Part shown: positions 16,287 through 26,000 of the stretch, piece by piece
Layout of the letters: each line of letters begins with the position of its first letter
How positions within the stretch are numbered: the first letter of the stretch is position 1
Source of the DNA: Opitutales bacterium
GTDB taxonomy: Bacteria > Verrucomicrobiota > Verrucomicrobiia > Opitutales > JAFGAQ01
DNA: 39,010 bases
Direction of reading: 5' to 3'
Assembly: GCA_022361075.1 (NCBI GenBank)
Contig: JAKSBQ010000034.1
Span: 1 to 39,010 of the forward strand
Notes under the pieces: generated by a model
Database searches by the model: none
The model's input: only the letters and a program-made list of their open reading frames with translations
Told to the model about the DNA's origin: nothing
Made by a program: the position numbers and the translations under genes

Positions 16287-18194
16287 TCAAATTTGCAGCA
16301 ACTCGTCCTGACAGGATTTGAGCAGAGCGTGAATGGAGGCTCTGAGCTCCGCAAAAGAAACGGGCTTGAAAAGGTAGTCGTTCATTCCGGCAGCAATAGC
16401 TTTCTCTTTATCGCTTTGCATCGTATTCGCAGTGAGCCCGATAATAGGTATTTGGGCGATCGGCGAATCGAGCTTTCGGATCTGTTCAGTTGCCACAAGG
16501 CCGTTCATCACGGGCATTTGATAGTCCATTAAAACAAGATCATATTCTGCCTCAGCAAGAGCGTGCAATGCTTGTAAACCATCTGCCACACAGGTGACTT
16601 CAAACTTCATGCGATGAAGTAGCTTTTGCACAACCTTTTGGTTCACCTTGTTGTCCTCGACCACCAAAATCCTTGATCCTTCGAAGTGTCCAGTGTCTTG
16701 CGGACCCTTGGTAGATGGCACTTTTTTAGCATTTTCTGCCTGATTCACGTAAACCTCGGCCAATCTTCCGATGAGTGACTGTTGACGGATCGGTGTGGTG
16801 AGAACTCCTTCTATCGTTTTTCCTATCTGCTTTCGCCAGTTGGAGTCCTCCCCCCATCGGCACATCGCGAGTACTTTGGGTCTCCAACCCTCGATTCCTT
16901 CGTTGATTTTTTTTGCTAACAGGGCACCGGATTTGTCTTTTAGCTCACTGTCCACAATGACAATTTCTGCTCTGACGAGGAACCCTTTGTTGTATTGTTT
17001 GGCCGCCTCAAACTCCTTGCATCCCATTTCCTCGATCTTGCGGCAACCCCACTCTTGTAAATGAGATCCCAACGTACGCCTGCGGCGGATTTTGTCGTCG
17101 ACGATTAAAAATCTGACATCAAACAACTCTTTCGGCATTTGGAAGCTCATCTTGCTTCCTTTGCTTTGCTTGGAAAGCGGAAGTTCAAACCAGAAAGTCG
17201 ACCCGATCCCAGGTGTGCTACGGAAGAAAATTTCGCCAGACATCGCTTCCGTCAGGTTTTTCGCGATGACCAATCCGAGCCCTGTGCCACCGTATTTTCG
17301 TGTGGTAGATCCGTCTGCCTGGGAGAATGGTTTGAACAGACTGTTTTGCTTGTCGGTTGGAATCCCAATACCTGTGTCGTTCACGGCAAACTTGACAACC
17401 AGGTCTTCCTTTTCTCTCGCAACCAATTCGATTTTGATGGTGACCTCACCCCTTTCCGTAAAACGGATTGCGTTGTTGGTCATGTTGAGGAGGATTTGTT
17501 TGATTCGGAAGGAGTCTCCAATCAGTAGTGTGGGAACATTCACGTCTACGTCAGCGTTCAATTCTAGTCCTTTTTCAACTGCCTTACCCGACAAGGTCGC
17601 GACTACTTCGTCGATCAGCTTCAGGAGATCAAAGTCGTGATAGTCGAGGGCTACAGCACCTGCTTCAAGCTTCGAGAAATCCAGAATGTCATTTACGATA
17701 CCCAGCAAAGTGTCAGCAGCGCTCAAACCAGTGTCTACAAAATCGCGTTGTTCCTCGTTCAGATCGGTAGATCTGAGAAGTTGGTTCATTCCAATGATCC
17801 CATTTAGGGGCGTGCGGATCTCGTGACTCATGTTTGCAAGGAATTCACCTTTTGCCTTGGAATGTGACTCTGCTTCTTTGCGCGCTAATTCAGCATCGTT
17901 GAGAATGTTCATCATCGACCGGCGCATTTGGTTTTGTTGACCAAGACGAAGCCTGAGGCTCTCCAAATGGCTCTCAAGGCACGCTTTTTCGAGGCGAGTT
18001 TCGTCTAATTTGGTCTGAAGTTGTTCAAGTTGCTCCAATTGGCTCCGATGCGATTCTTTGAGCAGGTCAACTTGGGTGGATTGCATTTCTAATAGCGAAG
18101 CGAGAGACTTGATCAAAGTCCCCTTCCTTATGAATAAAGCGATTCCTATGAATGTCAGCGTGAGCCAAACCGTAATGATGATTGGTGGGAGCAT
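16287..18194 (-). CDS. Membrane-anchored hybrid sensor histidine kinase with two receiver domains
   Basis: Signal-transduction kinase of about 635 residues. One N-terminal membrane helix (about 3-22, [16 protein letters not shown]) is followed by a coiled coil (about 35-110), HisKA with the phospho-acceptor His in [15 protein letters not shown] (about 117-131), and HATPase_c with [17 protein letters not shown] and [13 protein letters not shown]. Receiver 1 (about 355-485) has the acidic pair in IVDD and an Asp in IVIVDSEL but Thr replaces the conserved Lys (LTTPIR), so it may be degenerate. Receiver 2 (about 515-635) is complete: [28 protein letters not shown]. No extracellular or PAS sensor domain is present. 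The start ATG 18194 lies 10 nt after the Amt-PAS stop, so both genes are co-transcribed and the Amt protein is the probable sensor. Confidence 0.93.
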   Translation of the reverse strand: MLPPIIITVWLTLTFIGIALFIRKGTLIKSLASLLEMQSTQVDLLKESHRSQLEQLEQLQTKLDETRLEKACLESHLESLRLRLGQQNQMRRSMMNILNDAELARKEAESHSKAKGEFLANMSHEIRTPLNGIIGMNQLLRSTDLNEEQRDFVDTGLSAADTLLGIVNDILDFSKLEAGAVALDYHDFDLLKLIDEVVATLSGKAVEKGLELNADVDVNVPTLLIGDSFRIKQILLNMTNNAIRFTERGEVTIKIELVAREKEDLVVKFAVNDTGIGIPTDKQNSLFKPFSQADGSTTRKYGGTGLGLVIAKNLTEAMSGEIFFRSTPGIGSTFWFELPLSKQSKGSKMSFQMPKELFDVRFLIVDDKIRRRRTLGSHLQEWGCRKIEEMGCKEFEAAKQYNKGFLVRAEIVIVDSELKDKSGALLAKKINEGIEGWRPKVLAMCRWGEDSNWRKQIGKTIEGVLTTPIRQQSLIGRLAEVYVNQAENAKKVPSTKGPQDTGHFEGSRILVVEDNKVNQKVVQKLLHRMKFEVTCVADGLQALHALAEAEYDLVLMDYQMPVMNGLVATEQIRKLDSPIAQIPIIGLTANTMQSDKEKAIAAGMNDYLFKPVSFAELRASIHALLKSCQDELLQI

Positions 18195-18204
18195 GATCAC
18201 TTGG

Positions 18205-20112
18205 TTAACTGGCTTTTCTCGTGGATTCCTTGTTGAAGACGTAAGGTGGATCTTTACCAAGTTCGATGGAAAGGTGATTGATGTGCTCCTTGAGTTCCAA
18301 CATCCGAAGTTCCCGGTTCACGGCGATCTCGTTAAATGCTTCGATCTCTTCCACTTTGTTTTGGAGTTCATCGCGCGCTTTCTCGGCGTTTTCCTTCGCA
18401 ATAGTCATATTTTTGCGATGTTCCTCGCGTTGAGAAATATTTCTGATCTTCAGAGTCAGCACTGTCCTCTTACCAATTTGGCGGGCGCTGGATTCGATCT
18501 CGATTGGAAAGCTATCTCCCTCCAGAGGTAACCCATGTAGTTCGCGATCCCCAAATACGTGTCCGGCGTTAGCGACCATCTCTTTTACAAAGTCAGGACC
18601 ACTGCCTTTCACGATACTGCTGATTGAACGTTTTAGAAAATCTTTTTCCCTTATTCCAAACATCCTTTCCGCTCCGGGATTGACACTCAGGATCCTGCCG
18701 TTGTCGGCGATGCTGATGACTCCATCCTCAGTGTCCCGAATGATCATTTCATTTCGAGCTACCGTAATTTGTAGACTTTCCAGAATCTCGTTGTATTTGG
18801 AAGCGATCTGCCCGACCTCGGTAAACGGCTCCACTCTTACCCGACGGTTCAGGTCTGAAGAACTCGCTTGTTCAGCCATGTCCAACAAAAGGTCCAGATA
18901 TTCAGTTGTAGCATTATGCTCTGCAACATTGAGCCCTATTGTTTCTTCGTGTTCGTTGACACGGAATGACCTTATTTTTTCCATCACATACATGAAGATT
19001 ACGGTCGGTATGACAGAGATGGCCATGCACGTGACTATTCCCAGGAGTTGAATTTGAAATTGTTCGATCCGGGTTACACCTTCGGCGAAAGCACCTGAGT
19101 CTCCGAAAATCGCGACGGCGATTGTTCCCCATATGCCAGCACCAGCGTGTACTGGGAACGCACCGACTACGTCGTCGATTCTACGATTTTCAAGGAATTT
19201 TTCCAAAAGAAGAACGATCACACCTGCGATACCTCCTATTAAGAGTGCCTGCCAGCCGCTGATCAGGTGGCAATTGGCTGTCACAGCTACCAGGCCCGCG
19301 ATCAATCCATTGATGGGGTGTTTGGGGTTCGGATATCGTTTCCAAACCCATCCAGCAAGCAACATTACGCAACTCCCGGCGATGCCTCCTAAAATCGTGT
19401 TTCCTACGATACCGGGAACGGATTCGTCCAGAACCAATGTGCTGCCCCCATTGAAACCTATCCACCCGAAGAAAAGCAGCAGACCACCAAGCATTGCCAG
19501 CGGCAGTGTTTGCCCCTGAATTTCCCTCGGGCTTCCGTCTTTTAAAAACCTTCCTTTCCGGGCACCGATAAAAATCACGGCAACGAGCGCGACCCAGCCC
19601 CCCACACTGTGAACTACCGTTGAACCTGCAAAATCGATGAATCCAAGATTTGCGAGCCATCCACTACCTTCCGAAAATACACCTCCCCATGCCCAATGTC
19701 CAAAAATGGGATAGATGAAAAGCGAAACCAGAAGGGTGATCGCGAGGTAGCCCACAAACGACATCCGCTCCGCGACAGCCCCTGAAACGATGGTGACTGC
19801 TGTCCCACAGAACATCGCCTGAAAAACGAAAAACGAAGACAGCCAGGGTTGTCCGGTGGAAATGTCTGCAAAGAAAAGGCTGGTTCCAAAAATACCGCGG
19901 AAAGATTCTCCAAACATGAGCGCAAATCCGACGATCCAAAAGATGGCGACGGACAGCGCGAAGTCGGTTACGTTTTTGACTGCGACGTTGATACTATTCT
20001 TTGTGCGGGTAAAGCCGCTCTCCAGGCAGAGAAATCCTGCCTGCATGATAAAGACTAAACCTGCGCAAAGGAGAATCCAAACGGTGTCGATAGGATTGAA
20101 GTTACTATCCAT
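18205..20112 (-). CDS. Ammonium transporter (Amt) fused to HAMP-like/PAS/coiled-coil sensor module
   Basis: Fusion protein of 635 residues. Residues 1-385 form a complete Amt/Mep/Rh channel: Asp160, His168 in [14 protein letters not shown] and His322 in [11 protein letters not shown], corresponding to the twin-His pore, plus [11 protein letters not shown]. After [12 protein letters not shown] (393-404), a junction typical of Amt proteins fused to signalling domains, comes a HAMP-like helical segment (about 405-455), a PAS domain (about 456-560; [20 protein letters not shown]) and a coiled coil ending in [20 protein letters not shown]. There is no histidine kinase, cyclase or GGDEF domain. The next gene in the same transcript encodes a kinase that lacks a sensor, so together they look like a split ammonium-sensing system. 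It may transport, sense or do both. Confidence 0.93.
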   Translation of the reverse strand: MDSNFNPIDTVWILLCAGLVFIMQAGFLCLESGFTRTKNSINVAVKNVTDFALSVAIFWIVGFALMFGESFRGIFGTSLFFADISTGQPWLSSFFVFQAMFCGTAVTIVSGAVAERMSFVGYLAITLLVSLFIYPIFGHWAWGGVFSEGSGWLANLGFIDFAGSTVVHSVGGWVALVAVIFIGARKGRFLKDGSPREIQGQTLPLAMLGGLLLFFGWIGFNGGSTLVLDESVPGIVGNTILGGIAGSCVMLLAGWVWKRYPNPKHPINGLIAGLVAVTANCHLISGWQALLIGGIAGVIVLLLEKFLENRRIDDVVGAFPVHAGAGIWGTIAVAIFGDSGAFAEGVTRIEQFQIQLLGIVTCMAISVIPTVIFMYVMEKIRSFRVNEHEETIGLNVAEHNATTEYLDLLLDMAEQASSSDLNRRVRVEPFTEVGQIASKYNEILESLQITVARNEMIIRDTEDGVISIADNGRILSVNPGAERMFGIREKDFLKRSISSIVKGSGPDFVKEMVANAGHVFGDRELHGLPLEGDSFPIEIESSARQIGKRTVLTLKIRNISQREEHRKNMTIAKENAEKARDELQNKVEEIEAFNEIAVNRELRMLELKEHINHLSIELGKDPPYVFNKESTRKAS

Positions 20113-20296
20113 TCAAATTCAGGATTCGGATAATTGCTTAAATAACTTTAGCAAAAGTCCGTGATAATTCGCAGGATGTACGACTTTTCTACAATTTGAC
20201 CTGGATATGGCTAAAATTGGTCAAAATTAGATATTTGATCGGAGTTTGGTTATCCTTCTATTCAATAAAATATGAAAAAGTATTAGCGTGTTCCCA

Positions 20297-20334
20297 CAAA
20301 AGAGACGCCCAATCGAAGCGATCTCGATTGGGCG
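20297..20334 (-). terminator. Intrinsic terminator of the LamG protein gene
   Basis: CGCCCAATCGA (20306-20316) pairs perfectly with TCGATTGGGCG (20324-20334), an 11-bp stem with a 7-nt loop. Read on the minus strand it is followed by TCTCTTTTGTG. It begins about 31 nt after the stop of the minus-strand LamG gene and about 185 nt before the Amt gene. Confidence 0.75.
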
Positions 20335-20365
20335 CGGGTGATTATTATGATTTGGTGATATGAGA

Positions 20366-22480
20366 TTACTCGAAAAGATCTCTGTAAGTTTCCCACATAT
20401 TGCGTTCGAAATCTCCTGAAAACACTGAGTCTGTTTCGGTCGCGATGTAGCGATCCATGTAGTCAAAAACAGCATCATGGTTCCAAGTGCCTTTGACGCC
20501 CATGATCAGAGCAGACAAGACATGTCCACTCCAGGAGATTGCAGTGCTTCTTTGACGATAGGGCGTGGGCCACTCTTTATTATCTCTGTAGGGCGCGGTG
20601 GAGTGGGAAATACCCCATTCCGGCATGCCAATATCAGATGTTTCATAGGGTTCAGGATTGGCGGCACTGGAGTGAGGTGCCCACTGCGGACCGTTGGTTC
20701 GATCGACGTCTTGTTGCGTGACGTAAAACGTTTGGTCCAACTCACCAAAATGAACGTAGTCGGGTGGTGGGTTGCCCGGACCGTATTCCCCGCTGTAAAG
20801 GTAGTCTCCACTTTGCTCAGCGGCACCGGACATCGTTCCGTCGTTTAGCATCAGGCCAGCGAACAGAATCGGCCATAACCTGCCGCTCATGTGACCTCCG
20901 TTGCCTACCCAGTGGTCCTGACCCCCATTCACCAGCACCCCGTGAAAATCGATTCCCTTCTGAACGAGACTGATTAGGATCTCTTCTTTTTCGGAATTGG
21001 AGAGGTCGGTTTGCAACAACAGGGATGCTCGCCCAAGTTCGATGGCAATTTCTCTTCCGTAGTCAGGCATGTTGTCTGCTGGGTGGATGTATCTACCGAC
21101 CCAATTGGGGACGTGGTCGATCCATGGTCTCGCGATACTACGGGCGACCTCCGACACGCTGGGCGTGTTACTCACCTGCGGCAATGTTCCCAGTAGTGAA
21201 TAAGCCAACTGGTTTACATTGAATCGGATCGTTTTATCGGTGCCGGAGTAAGGTGGCCTGAAGGCTCCCTCCGGCGGCCGAGCACCCAGCACGGTTAAAA
21301 TAGCGGCTGATTCGAGTTGAGGTCTGTGGCCGTGCTCAACACTTATTGTCGAAACCAGAGAATTTCCGGGATCGATTGTGAGCGGGTTTTCTTCGCTCAC
21401 ATTTAGTGCAACATTGAGGCTGGAGTCATAGTGCGTTCCGTAAATTCGGCCATTTCCCGGGTGCCATGCATATGCCTCGCTGTCATATCCCTGCGTATAT
21501 CCATCTCCCGGATCAGGATTAATCATCGAACCATGCATCGTGCGTGGGCCGGACCAAGGGTGTGTCCCTTCAATTGTTGTCCAGGTTCCGTTTTCTTCCA
21601 CGGACACTGGTGAAATCGATACGATCTCTACAGGTCCGACCACCCAGTGGTCTCCGTTTGCGAATTGTCCATGTTGGACCTCCTCGGAAAAAGTCCACGT
21701 GATACCGTGTTGGCTCAGAGCAAAATCTTCTGGTTCAGGGTCATCATCGATCGGATCTTCGTTGTCGACGTCAGCTAATTCCCTAATTTCGGATTCCTGC
21801 AAGGCGCGATTGTAGTATCTGAATTCATCGAGACGGGCGTTGAGGTAATCCTTGTCCTTGGAGCGGCCGATTTCGATGGATTGATCATCCTTCAGTGTAA
21901 GATCACCCGGAACTTCATCCGTTGCTTGTGGTTCACCGTTGATGTAGATAGACTGGGTATTATTTCCGTAGGTGAGCGCGATGTGATACCAGATGTCAGT
22001 ACCGAGTTTCTGATTTGCACTGAGGTAATGAGTTCGGTCAGTACGGATGCAGGTTCGGATTTGATTAAACTGTAAATCGATCCAAAACGGATAAACATAA
22101 GTCCCCTTCTTGACGATGGTCTGGCTGTTTGAGTAAACGGAGCCACCACCGGGTTTGATCCAAAATGCGATGGTAAACTCATCTACTTCGTCGAGTCCGA
22201 GTTGTTCATCCCCGAGGCTTATGTAATCGTCTGACCCGTCAAACTGTACTGCCTGTCTCAAGTAACCGGAAGCCCATTGCGTGTGGTTATGAAGTTGAGC
22301 GTCATGGTTACCCAAAGCGTCGTGAGCGATAGTTCCAGAACCTTCATCGAAGGGGAGATGTAAAACCAAGCCGTCGTTGATACTCCGGGCTTCAAGTTCA
22401 AGATCGTTATTCTCCGTTTCCGGAGATGCCATTAATCCGCTAATGGAAATGACAGATAGATGGAGTGAAAACACCTTCAT
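20366..22480 (-). CDS. Secreted LamG-domain protein with uncharacterised C-terminal domain
   Basis: Exported protein of about 704 residues. ATG at 22480 gives a signal peptide (MKVFSLHLSVISISGLMA); the longer in-frame start at 22552 would bury it, so I prefer 22480. A laminin-G/concanavalin A-like domain (LamG_3) spans about 38-230 (GLVLHLPFDEGSGT, FDGSDDYISLG, TIAFWIKPGG, ARLDEFRYYNRAL). A short acidic linker (EDPIDDDPEPED) leads to a beta-rich segment (about 255-420) and then a helical segment with IHPADNMPDYGREIAIELGR, GVLVNGGQDHWVGNGGHMSG and WGISHSTAPYRDN. Its Trp, His and Asp/Asn-rich motifs suggest an enzyme, perhaps with an (alpha/alpha) toroid as in some polysaccharide lyases, but I do not recognise the family. 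Strong terminator follows. Divergent from the PD40 gene. Confidence 0.85.
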   Translation of the reverse strand: MKVFSLHLSVISISGLMASPETENNDLELEARSINDGLVLHLPFDEGSGTIAHDALGNHDAQLHNHTQWASGYLRQAVQFDGSDDYISLGDEQLGLDEVDEFTIAFWIKPGGGSVYSNSQTIVKKGTYVYPFWIDLQFNQIRTCIRTDRTHYLSANQKLGTDIWYHIALTYGNNTQSIYINGEPQATDEVPGDLTLKDDQSIEIGRSKDKDYLNARLDEFRYYNRALQESEIRELADVDNEDPIDDDPEPEDFALSQHGITWTFSEEVQHGQFANGDHWVVGPVEIVSISPVSVEENGTWTTIEGTHPWSGPRTMHGSMINPDPGDGYTQGYDSEAYAWHPGNGRIYGTHYDSSLNVALNVSEENPLTIDPGNSLVSTISVEHGHRPQLESAAILTVLGARPPEGAFRPPYSGTDKTIRFNVNQLAYSLLGTLPQVSNTPSVSEVARSIARPWIDHVPNWVGRYIHPADNMPDYGREIAIELGRASLLLQTDLSNSEKEEILISLVQKGIDFHGVLVNGGQDHWVGNGGHMSGRLWPILFAGLMLNDGTMSGAAEQSGDYLYSGEYGPGNPPPDYVHFGELDQTFYVTQQDVDRTNGPQWAPHSSAANPEPYETSDIGMPEWGISHSTAPYRDNKEWPTPYRQRSTAISWSGHVLSALIMGVKGTWNHDAVFDYMDRYIATETDSVFSGDFERNMWETYRDLFE

Positions 22481-22833
22481 CAAAACACGAATGATGGAGG
22501 TTGGTGTAGGTATTTGGTATGACATTATGATATTCGGTATTCCCAACGGCATACTCTGGAGGCATCGGGTTGGGAAGTAATAGTATGAATCAGCTCACAC
22601 AGAAGAGTGTGATGTGCAGAGGACTATAAAACACTTAGGCCCAGAATACATGACCTCCTGCTTCGTTTAAAAAATCCTTTACGAAATCAAAGGTTTTTTA
22701 AGCATAATTTACCTCATCAGTTCCTGAATTGATGTTGAGAGCCATCCTCGAATCCGACGAATACCTAAACAGTGAAGGGGTGTTCCAGGAACAGGTGTAT
22801 TCATTGGCATCAGACTAACCCCACCTCTCTTAA
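22481..22833. other. Divergent intergenic region with a large AT-rich hairpin
   Basis: These 353 nt separate two divergent secreted-protein genes and hold no supported gene. An inverted repeat TTAAAAAATCCTTT (22667-22680) / AAAGGTTTTTTAA (22689-22701) forms a stem with a single bulged T and an 8-nt loop. Its location between divergent starts suggests an operator or a bidirectional transcription barrier. Confidence 0.45.
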
Positions 22834-24678
22834 ATGAAAAATCACGCTTTCTCGATTTTCTGGTTACTTGTTTTCAGTAGCCAGATATGTGCTGCATCCT
22901 TTGATTACTTTGATCAAAAACCTCCTGGGAAGGAGCTTAAGCTTTTTGGTCCAGGCATCGTCTCTCTTGAGGGTTTACCCGAAAAATCACTAACAATTTC
23001 TCCCTCAGGCGACGAATTGTTTTTCAAGTGCAGTCCACCCTGGCCGAAAAGTAAGATTCTGCATCTTAAAAAGGAGAATGGCAAATGGGGAAAGGCAGAG
23101 ACTGCGTTTTTCTGCGAGGAATTCAATGCGACTGAACCCGCCTTTTCTCCAGATGGTAGATTTCTCTATTTTTCAGCAAACATTGGCCGGGAAAACGAAG
23201 AGGATTACTGTCTGTTCCGAATCGAAAAGACTTCTGAAGGTTGGTCTGAACCTGAAGTCATCGGTGACGATCCGGATCCGAATGTTTTTGAGTTTCATCC
23301 AACGGTTTGTCGCGATGGAACTGTGATTTATTGCCGGTGGGATCACACCGCTCAAAAAGGCGGCCTTTGGTTTTTTAAGGCGGGCCAAGGTTCGATCAGC
23401 GACCCTGTGATGATGGATCTCCCTGGTTTCAACGATGAGAACAATACCGATCCCTTTGTTGATCCTGAAGGCCGTTTTTTGGTATTTGAATCGCGAAAAC
23501 CTGGTGGGTATGGAAAGGCAGATCTCTATGTGTCACATCGGGACGAAGCAGGAAACTGGAAAAGGCCGGTGAACCTCGGGCCAAGCTTCAATTCGGCTAG
23601 AAACGAACAATCTTTCGATCTGTCACCTGACTGTAAATACATGTTTTTCTACAAAAAGAAGGAGATCTACTGGAGAGAGTTTTCCAAGTTTGAGTCGCTG
23701 ACGGATACTGTTTTCGTCGACGGCGTGGAGGGTTCTGATAGCGGGTCTGGAAGCTTGGTGTCCCCCTTCAAGACACTTGAGAGAGCAATGAACGTCGTCA
23801 GAAGTGATAAAAACGATGTTCTCCGGGTTAAAGTAGCGCCAGGCATTCACGTTTTAGACGATGCACTCCGAGTTGAAACAGAAAAACCACTAGGTGATCG
23901 GAGAGTGGTGCTAGAGTCGTTGATTAATCCGGATGATGCAAATTGGACATTGGATCAAATGCCGGTGATTTTGTCGGTCGCTACCCAAAATCTACCCAAG
24001 AAGAACAGGGCTGTTGGATTTCTCATCGAGTCCGAGAACGTCACCATCCGGGGGTTACGCTTCAGCGGATACGCTTATCCGAACCGGATCTATTTTCCCG
24101 TTGCAAAGTGGAATCGAGAAGTCAGCGATCTCGTAGTCGAGCAGTGCATGTTTACGGCTGAACGGAATTCATCGTCGATCCAGGTAGGCGTACTCGCGCA
24201 TGGTGATAAAGTGAAGGTAGATCATTGCGTGTTTTATGGTGCAAATAACACCGTTGTATTTTTCAAACCTGAGAAGGACGACGTCGATGGGTTGAAAGAG
24301 GGCAATCAGTTTTCCAATTCGATTATTTATGGTGCTTCTGAGTCTGGTGTTTGGACGGGTTGGCCTGATAAAGATTTGCTTTTTGAAAACAATGTGGTCT
24401 CGAACTGTGAGCGGTTTTGGGTCAAAAATCATGACAATCCCACAGAATATGTCGTAAGGGGGAGTGTTATCGTTGATAATAAAGTGCATTTGGCGGAGTC
24501 AGGACCCAATGGGTATGTTGAGATATTTGGGGGGCTGATTGAAGAGCAGGTTCAGAAAGACGGCGAAGTGGAATTGAGACTAATCGACAATATTTTCAAA
24601 CCAGTGCCGAGAGATTTTCTTCATCTTACACCAGAATCAGCTGGGCATGCCTCGGGATCCGGTTTATTTAGGGATTAG
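22834..24678 (+). CDS. Secreted PD40 beta-propeller fused to right-handed beta-helix
   Basis: Exported protein of 614 residues with a signal peptide (about 1-21, ending QICAAS). The N-terminal half (about 40-290) has TolB/PD40-type propeller blades: FSPDGRFLYFSA, VCRDGTVIYCRW, VDPEGRFLVFESRKPGG, LSPDCKYMFFY. At about 296 it changes to VDGVEGSDSGSGSLVSPFKT, the usual start of DUF1565/pectate-lyase-like parallel beta-helix proteins, followed by coils such as NVTIRGLRFSGY, LVVEQCMF and VKVDHCVFYG. Helix proteins of this type bind or cleave polysaccharides; no catalytic residues can be assigned. The gene is followed, 17 nt downstream, by a DUF1080-like gene in the same direction, so they form an operon. 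The combination is unusual. Confidence 0.85.
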   Translation: MKNHAFSIFWLLVFSSQICAASFDYFDQKPPGKELKLFGPGIVSLEGLPEKSLTISPSGDELFFKCSPPWPKSKILHLKKENGKWGKAETAFFCEEFNATEPAFSPDGRFLYFSANIGRENEEDYCLFRIEKTSEGWSEPEVIGDDPDPNVFEFHPTVCRDGTVIYCRWDHTAQKGGLWFFKAGQGSISDPVMMDLPGFNDENNTDPFVDPEGRFLVFESRKPGGYGKADLYVSHRDEAGNWKRPVNLGPSFNSARNEQSFDLSPDCKYMFFYKKKEIYWREFSKFESLTDTVFVDGVEGSDSGSGSLVSPFKTLERAMNVVRSDKNDVLRVKVAPGIHVLDDALRVETEKPLGDRRVVLESLINPDDANWTLDQMPVILSVATQNLPKKNRAVGFLIESENVTIRGLRFSGYAYPNRIYFPVAKWNREVSDLVVEQCMFTAERNSSSIQVGVLAHGDKVKVDHCVFYGANNTVVFFKPEKDDVDGLKEGNQFSNSIIYGASESGVWTGWPDKDLLFENNVVSNCERFWVKNHDNPTEYVVRGSVIVDNKVHLAESGPNGYVEIFGGLIEEQVQKDGEVELRLIDNIFKPVPRDFLHLTPESAGHASGSGLFRD

Positions 24679-24695
24679 TTTTGCATGCACTCTCG

Positions 24696-25814
24696 ATGAA
24701 CTACTGGCTCAAAATCCCACTCTGTTGCTTTCTTATCATTTCTTTTGTTGGTCGATGCATCGCCCAGAAGGTTCGTGTACCGCTCGATGAGGAGCACTGG
24801 GTGCTGCGGGGAGACGCTGAATTCGTTGAATTCGATGGTAGAAACGCTCTTTCCGGCAGCGCTGTTCTTAAAGATGTCGAGATCGCGAATGGGATCATCG
24901 AGTTTGATCTTTATTCAACTGGAGCCAGGAATTTCGGGGGGTTGATGTTTCGTCTACAGTCCAGTGAGGAATACGAATGGTGCTGGATTCGAACGCACAA
25001 GGCCAACGGCTTTGTCCAGGACGGAGTCCAATACGCACCTGTTTTCAACGGGACGGCTTGTTGGCAGCTGAATGGTGACCGTAACGGTATTGCTCCTGTC
25101 AGATTACCTGAAAACGAATGGGTTCGTGTAAAAGTGGTGCTTCGGGGAGAGATTGCTGAGCTTTTTGTTGGTGCTTCAGAGGCCCCGGTTTTAGTGATGG
25201 ATCATCTACAGCTGGGAGTGAAAAGGGGAAAACTCGGGTTGCGCGCGAATCGTCAGAACAGCGTCTATTTCTCGAATTTTGTTTACGAAGAAATCAGTGA
25301 AGACTTTCTCACAACCGAGAAACCTGTGCTGGAAAAAGGAACTCTTGCCGATTGGAAAATATCCAAGTCTTTTAAGGTAGAGGACTTTTCGGAACTGGAG
25401 GAATATCCAGCTCTTCGCATTGAGGCTGAGACGGATTGGACAGATGGGGAGGTCGAAAGGAACGGTTTGCTGAATATTTCGAAGATTAGAAAGCATCAAG
25501 GCAGAGATCCGTCCTGTGTGATCCTCAAAACCACCCTGAGCTCGCCAGAGGTGAAGCGGGTCAAACTGAACTTCGGTTACAGTGATGCTGCTGGTATTTT
25601 TCTAAATGGAAAACCTTTGTTCTGGGGCAATAACGCTTACAGAGGAAGGAACATGGCGGATTCCCTATGGATCAGTTACAACGATGCGATTTTTTTGGAT
25701 TTGAATGCGGGTGAAAACGAGCTGGTGGTCATGGTTGCCGAAGTATTTGGCGGTTGGGGATTTCAAGCAAGGCTCAACAGTCCATCACCGGTTTGGAATG
25801 TCTTTAATCGGTGA
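24696..25814 (+). CDS. Secreted DUF1080/LamG-like protein with C-terminal beta-sandwich
   Basis: Exported protein of about 372 residues. ATG at 24696 gives a signal peptide (LCCFLIISFVGRCIAQ); an in-frame TTG at 24681 lies 2 nt after the previous stop and is less likely. The N-terminal domain (about 25-195) is a concanavalin A-like fold as in DUF1080/3-keto-disaccharide hydrolases: GIIEFDLYST, FGGLMFRLQSSEEYEWCWIR, WVRVKVVLRG, GKLGLRANRQNSVYFSNF. A second domain (about 215-372) looks like a galactose-binding beta-sandwich (AGIFLNGKPLFWGNN, AGENELVVMVAEVFGGWGF). It is likely to bind or process carbohydrate with its upstream partner. Enzyme activity cannot be shown from the sequence. Confidence 0.75.
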   Translation: MNYWLKIPLCCFLIISFVGRCIAQKVRVPLDEEHWVLRGDAEFVEFDGRNALSGSAVLKDVEIANGIIEFDLYSTGARNFGGLMFRLQSSEEYEWCWIRTHKANGFVQDGVQYAPVFNGTACWQLNGDRNGIAPVRLPENEWVRVKVVLRGEIAELFVGASEAPVLVMDHLQLGVKRGKLGLRANRQNSVYFSNFVYEEISEDFLTTEKPVLEKGTLADWKISKSFKVEDFSELEEYPALRIEAETDWTDGEVERNGLLNISKIRKHQGRDPSCVILKTTLSSPEVKRVKLNFGYSDAAGIFLNGKPLFWGNNAYRGRNMADSLWISYNDAIFLDLNAGENELVVMVAEVFGGWGFQARLNSPSPVWNVFNR

Positions 25815-25860
25815 CTCTTGAAATTCTCCAGGAAAGAATCCATTTGGTAGAGTTTTACTA

Positions 25861-25956
25861 ATGTTGCCCTACACGCTTTTCCAATTTTTCTATACTCTAA
25901 CTACCTTCACCGCGGGTGGGTTGGTGATTGCTGCTTTTAGTAAAAGAAAAGACTGA
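25861..25956 (+). CDS. Possible 31-residue membrane peptide
   Basis: ATG to TGA encodes 31 residues: a short polar start, one hydrophobic segment (FTAGGLVIAAF) and a basic end SKRKD. The pattern of hydrophobic stretch plus basic tail resembles a single-span membrane peptide or a detached sorting-signal tail. There is no clear ribosome site, so it may be chance. It fills most of the gap after the DUF1080-like gene. Confidence 0.25.
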   Translation: MLPYTLFQFFYTLTTFTAGGLVIAAFSKRKD

Positions 25957-26000
25957 GGAGTCGTTCACAGCCCTCTTTGTCGTTTTCTTCAGGAATCGGT

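Noticed and set aside
16122-17640. Several plus-strand frames across the histidine kinase gene
   Set aside because: They are shadows antisense to strongly conserved kinase and receiver domains.
18058-20164. Plus-strand frames across the Amt-PAS gene
   Set aside because: Antisense to a conserved membrane channel; the residue patterns are those of reverse-strand noise.
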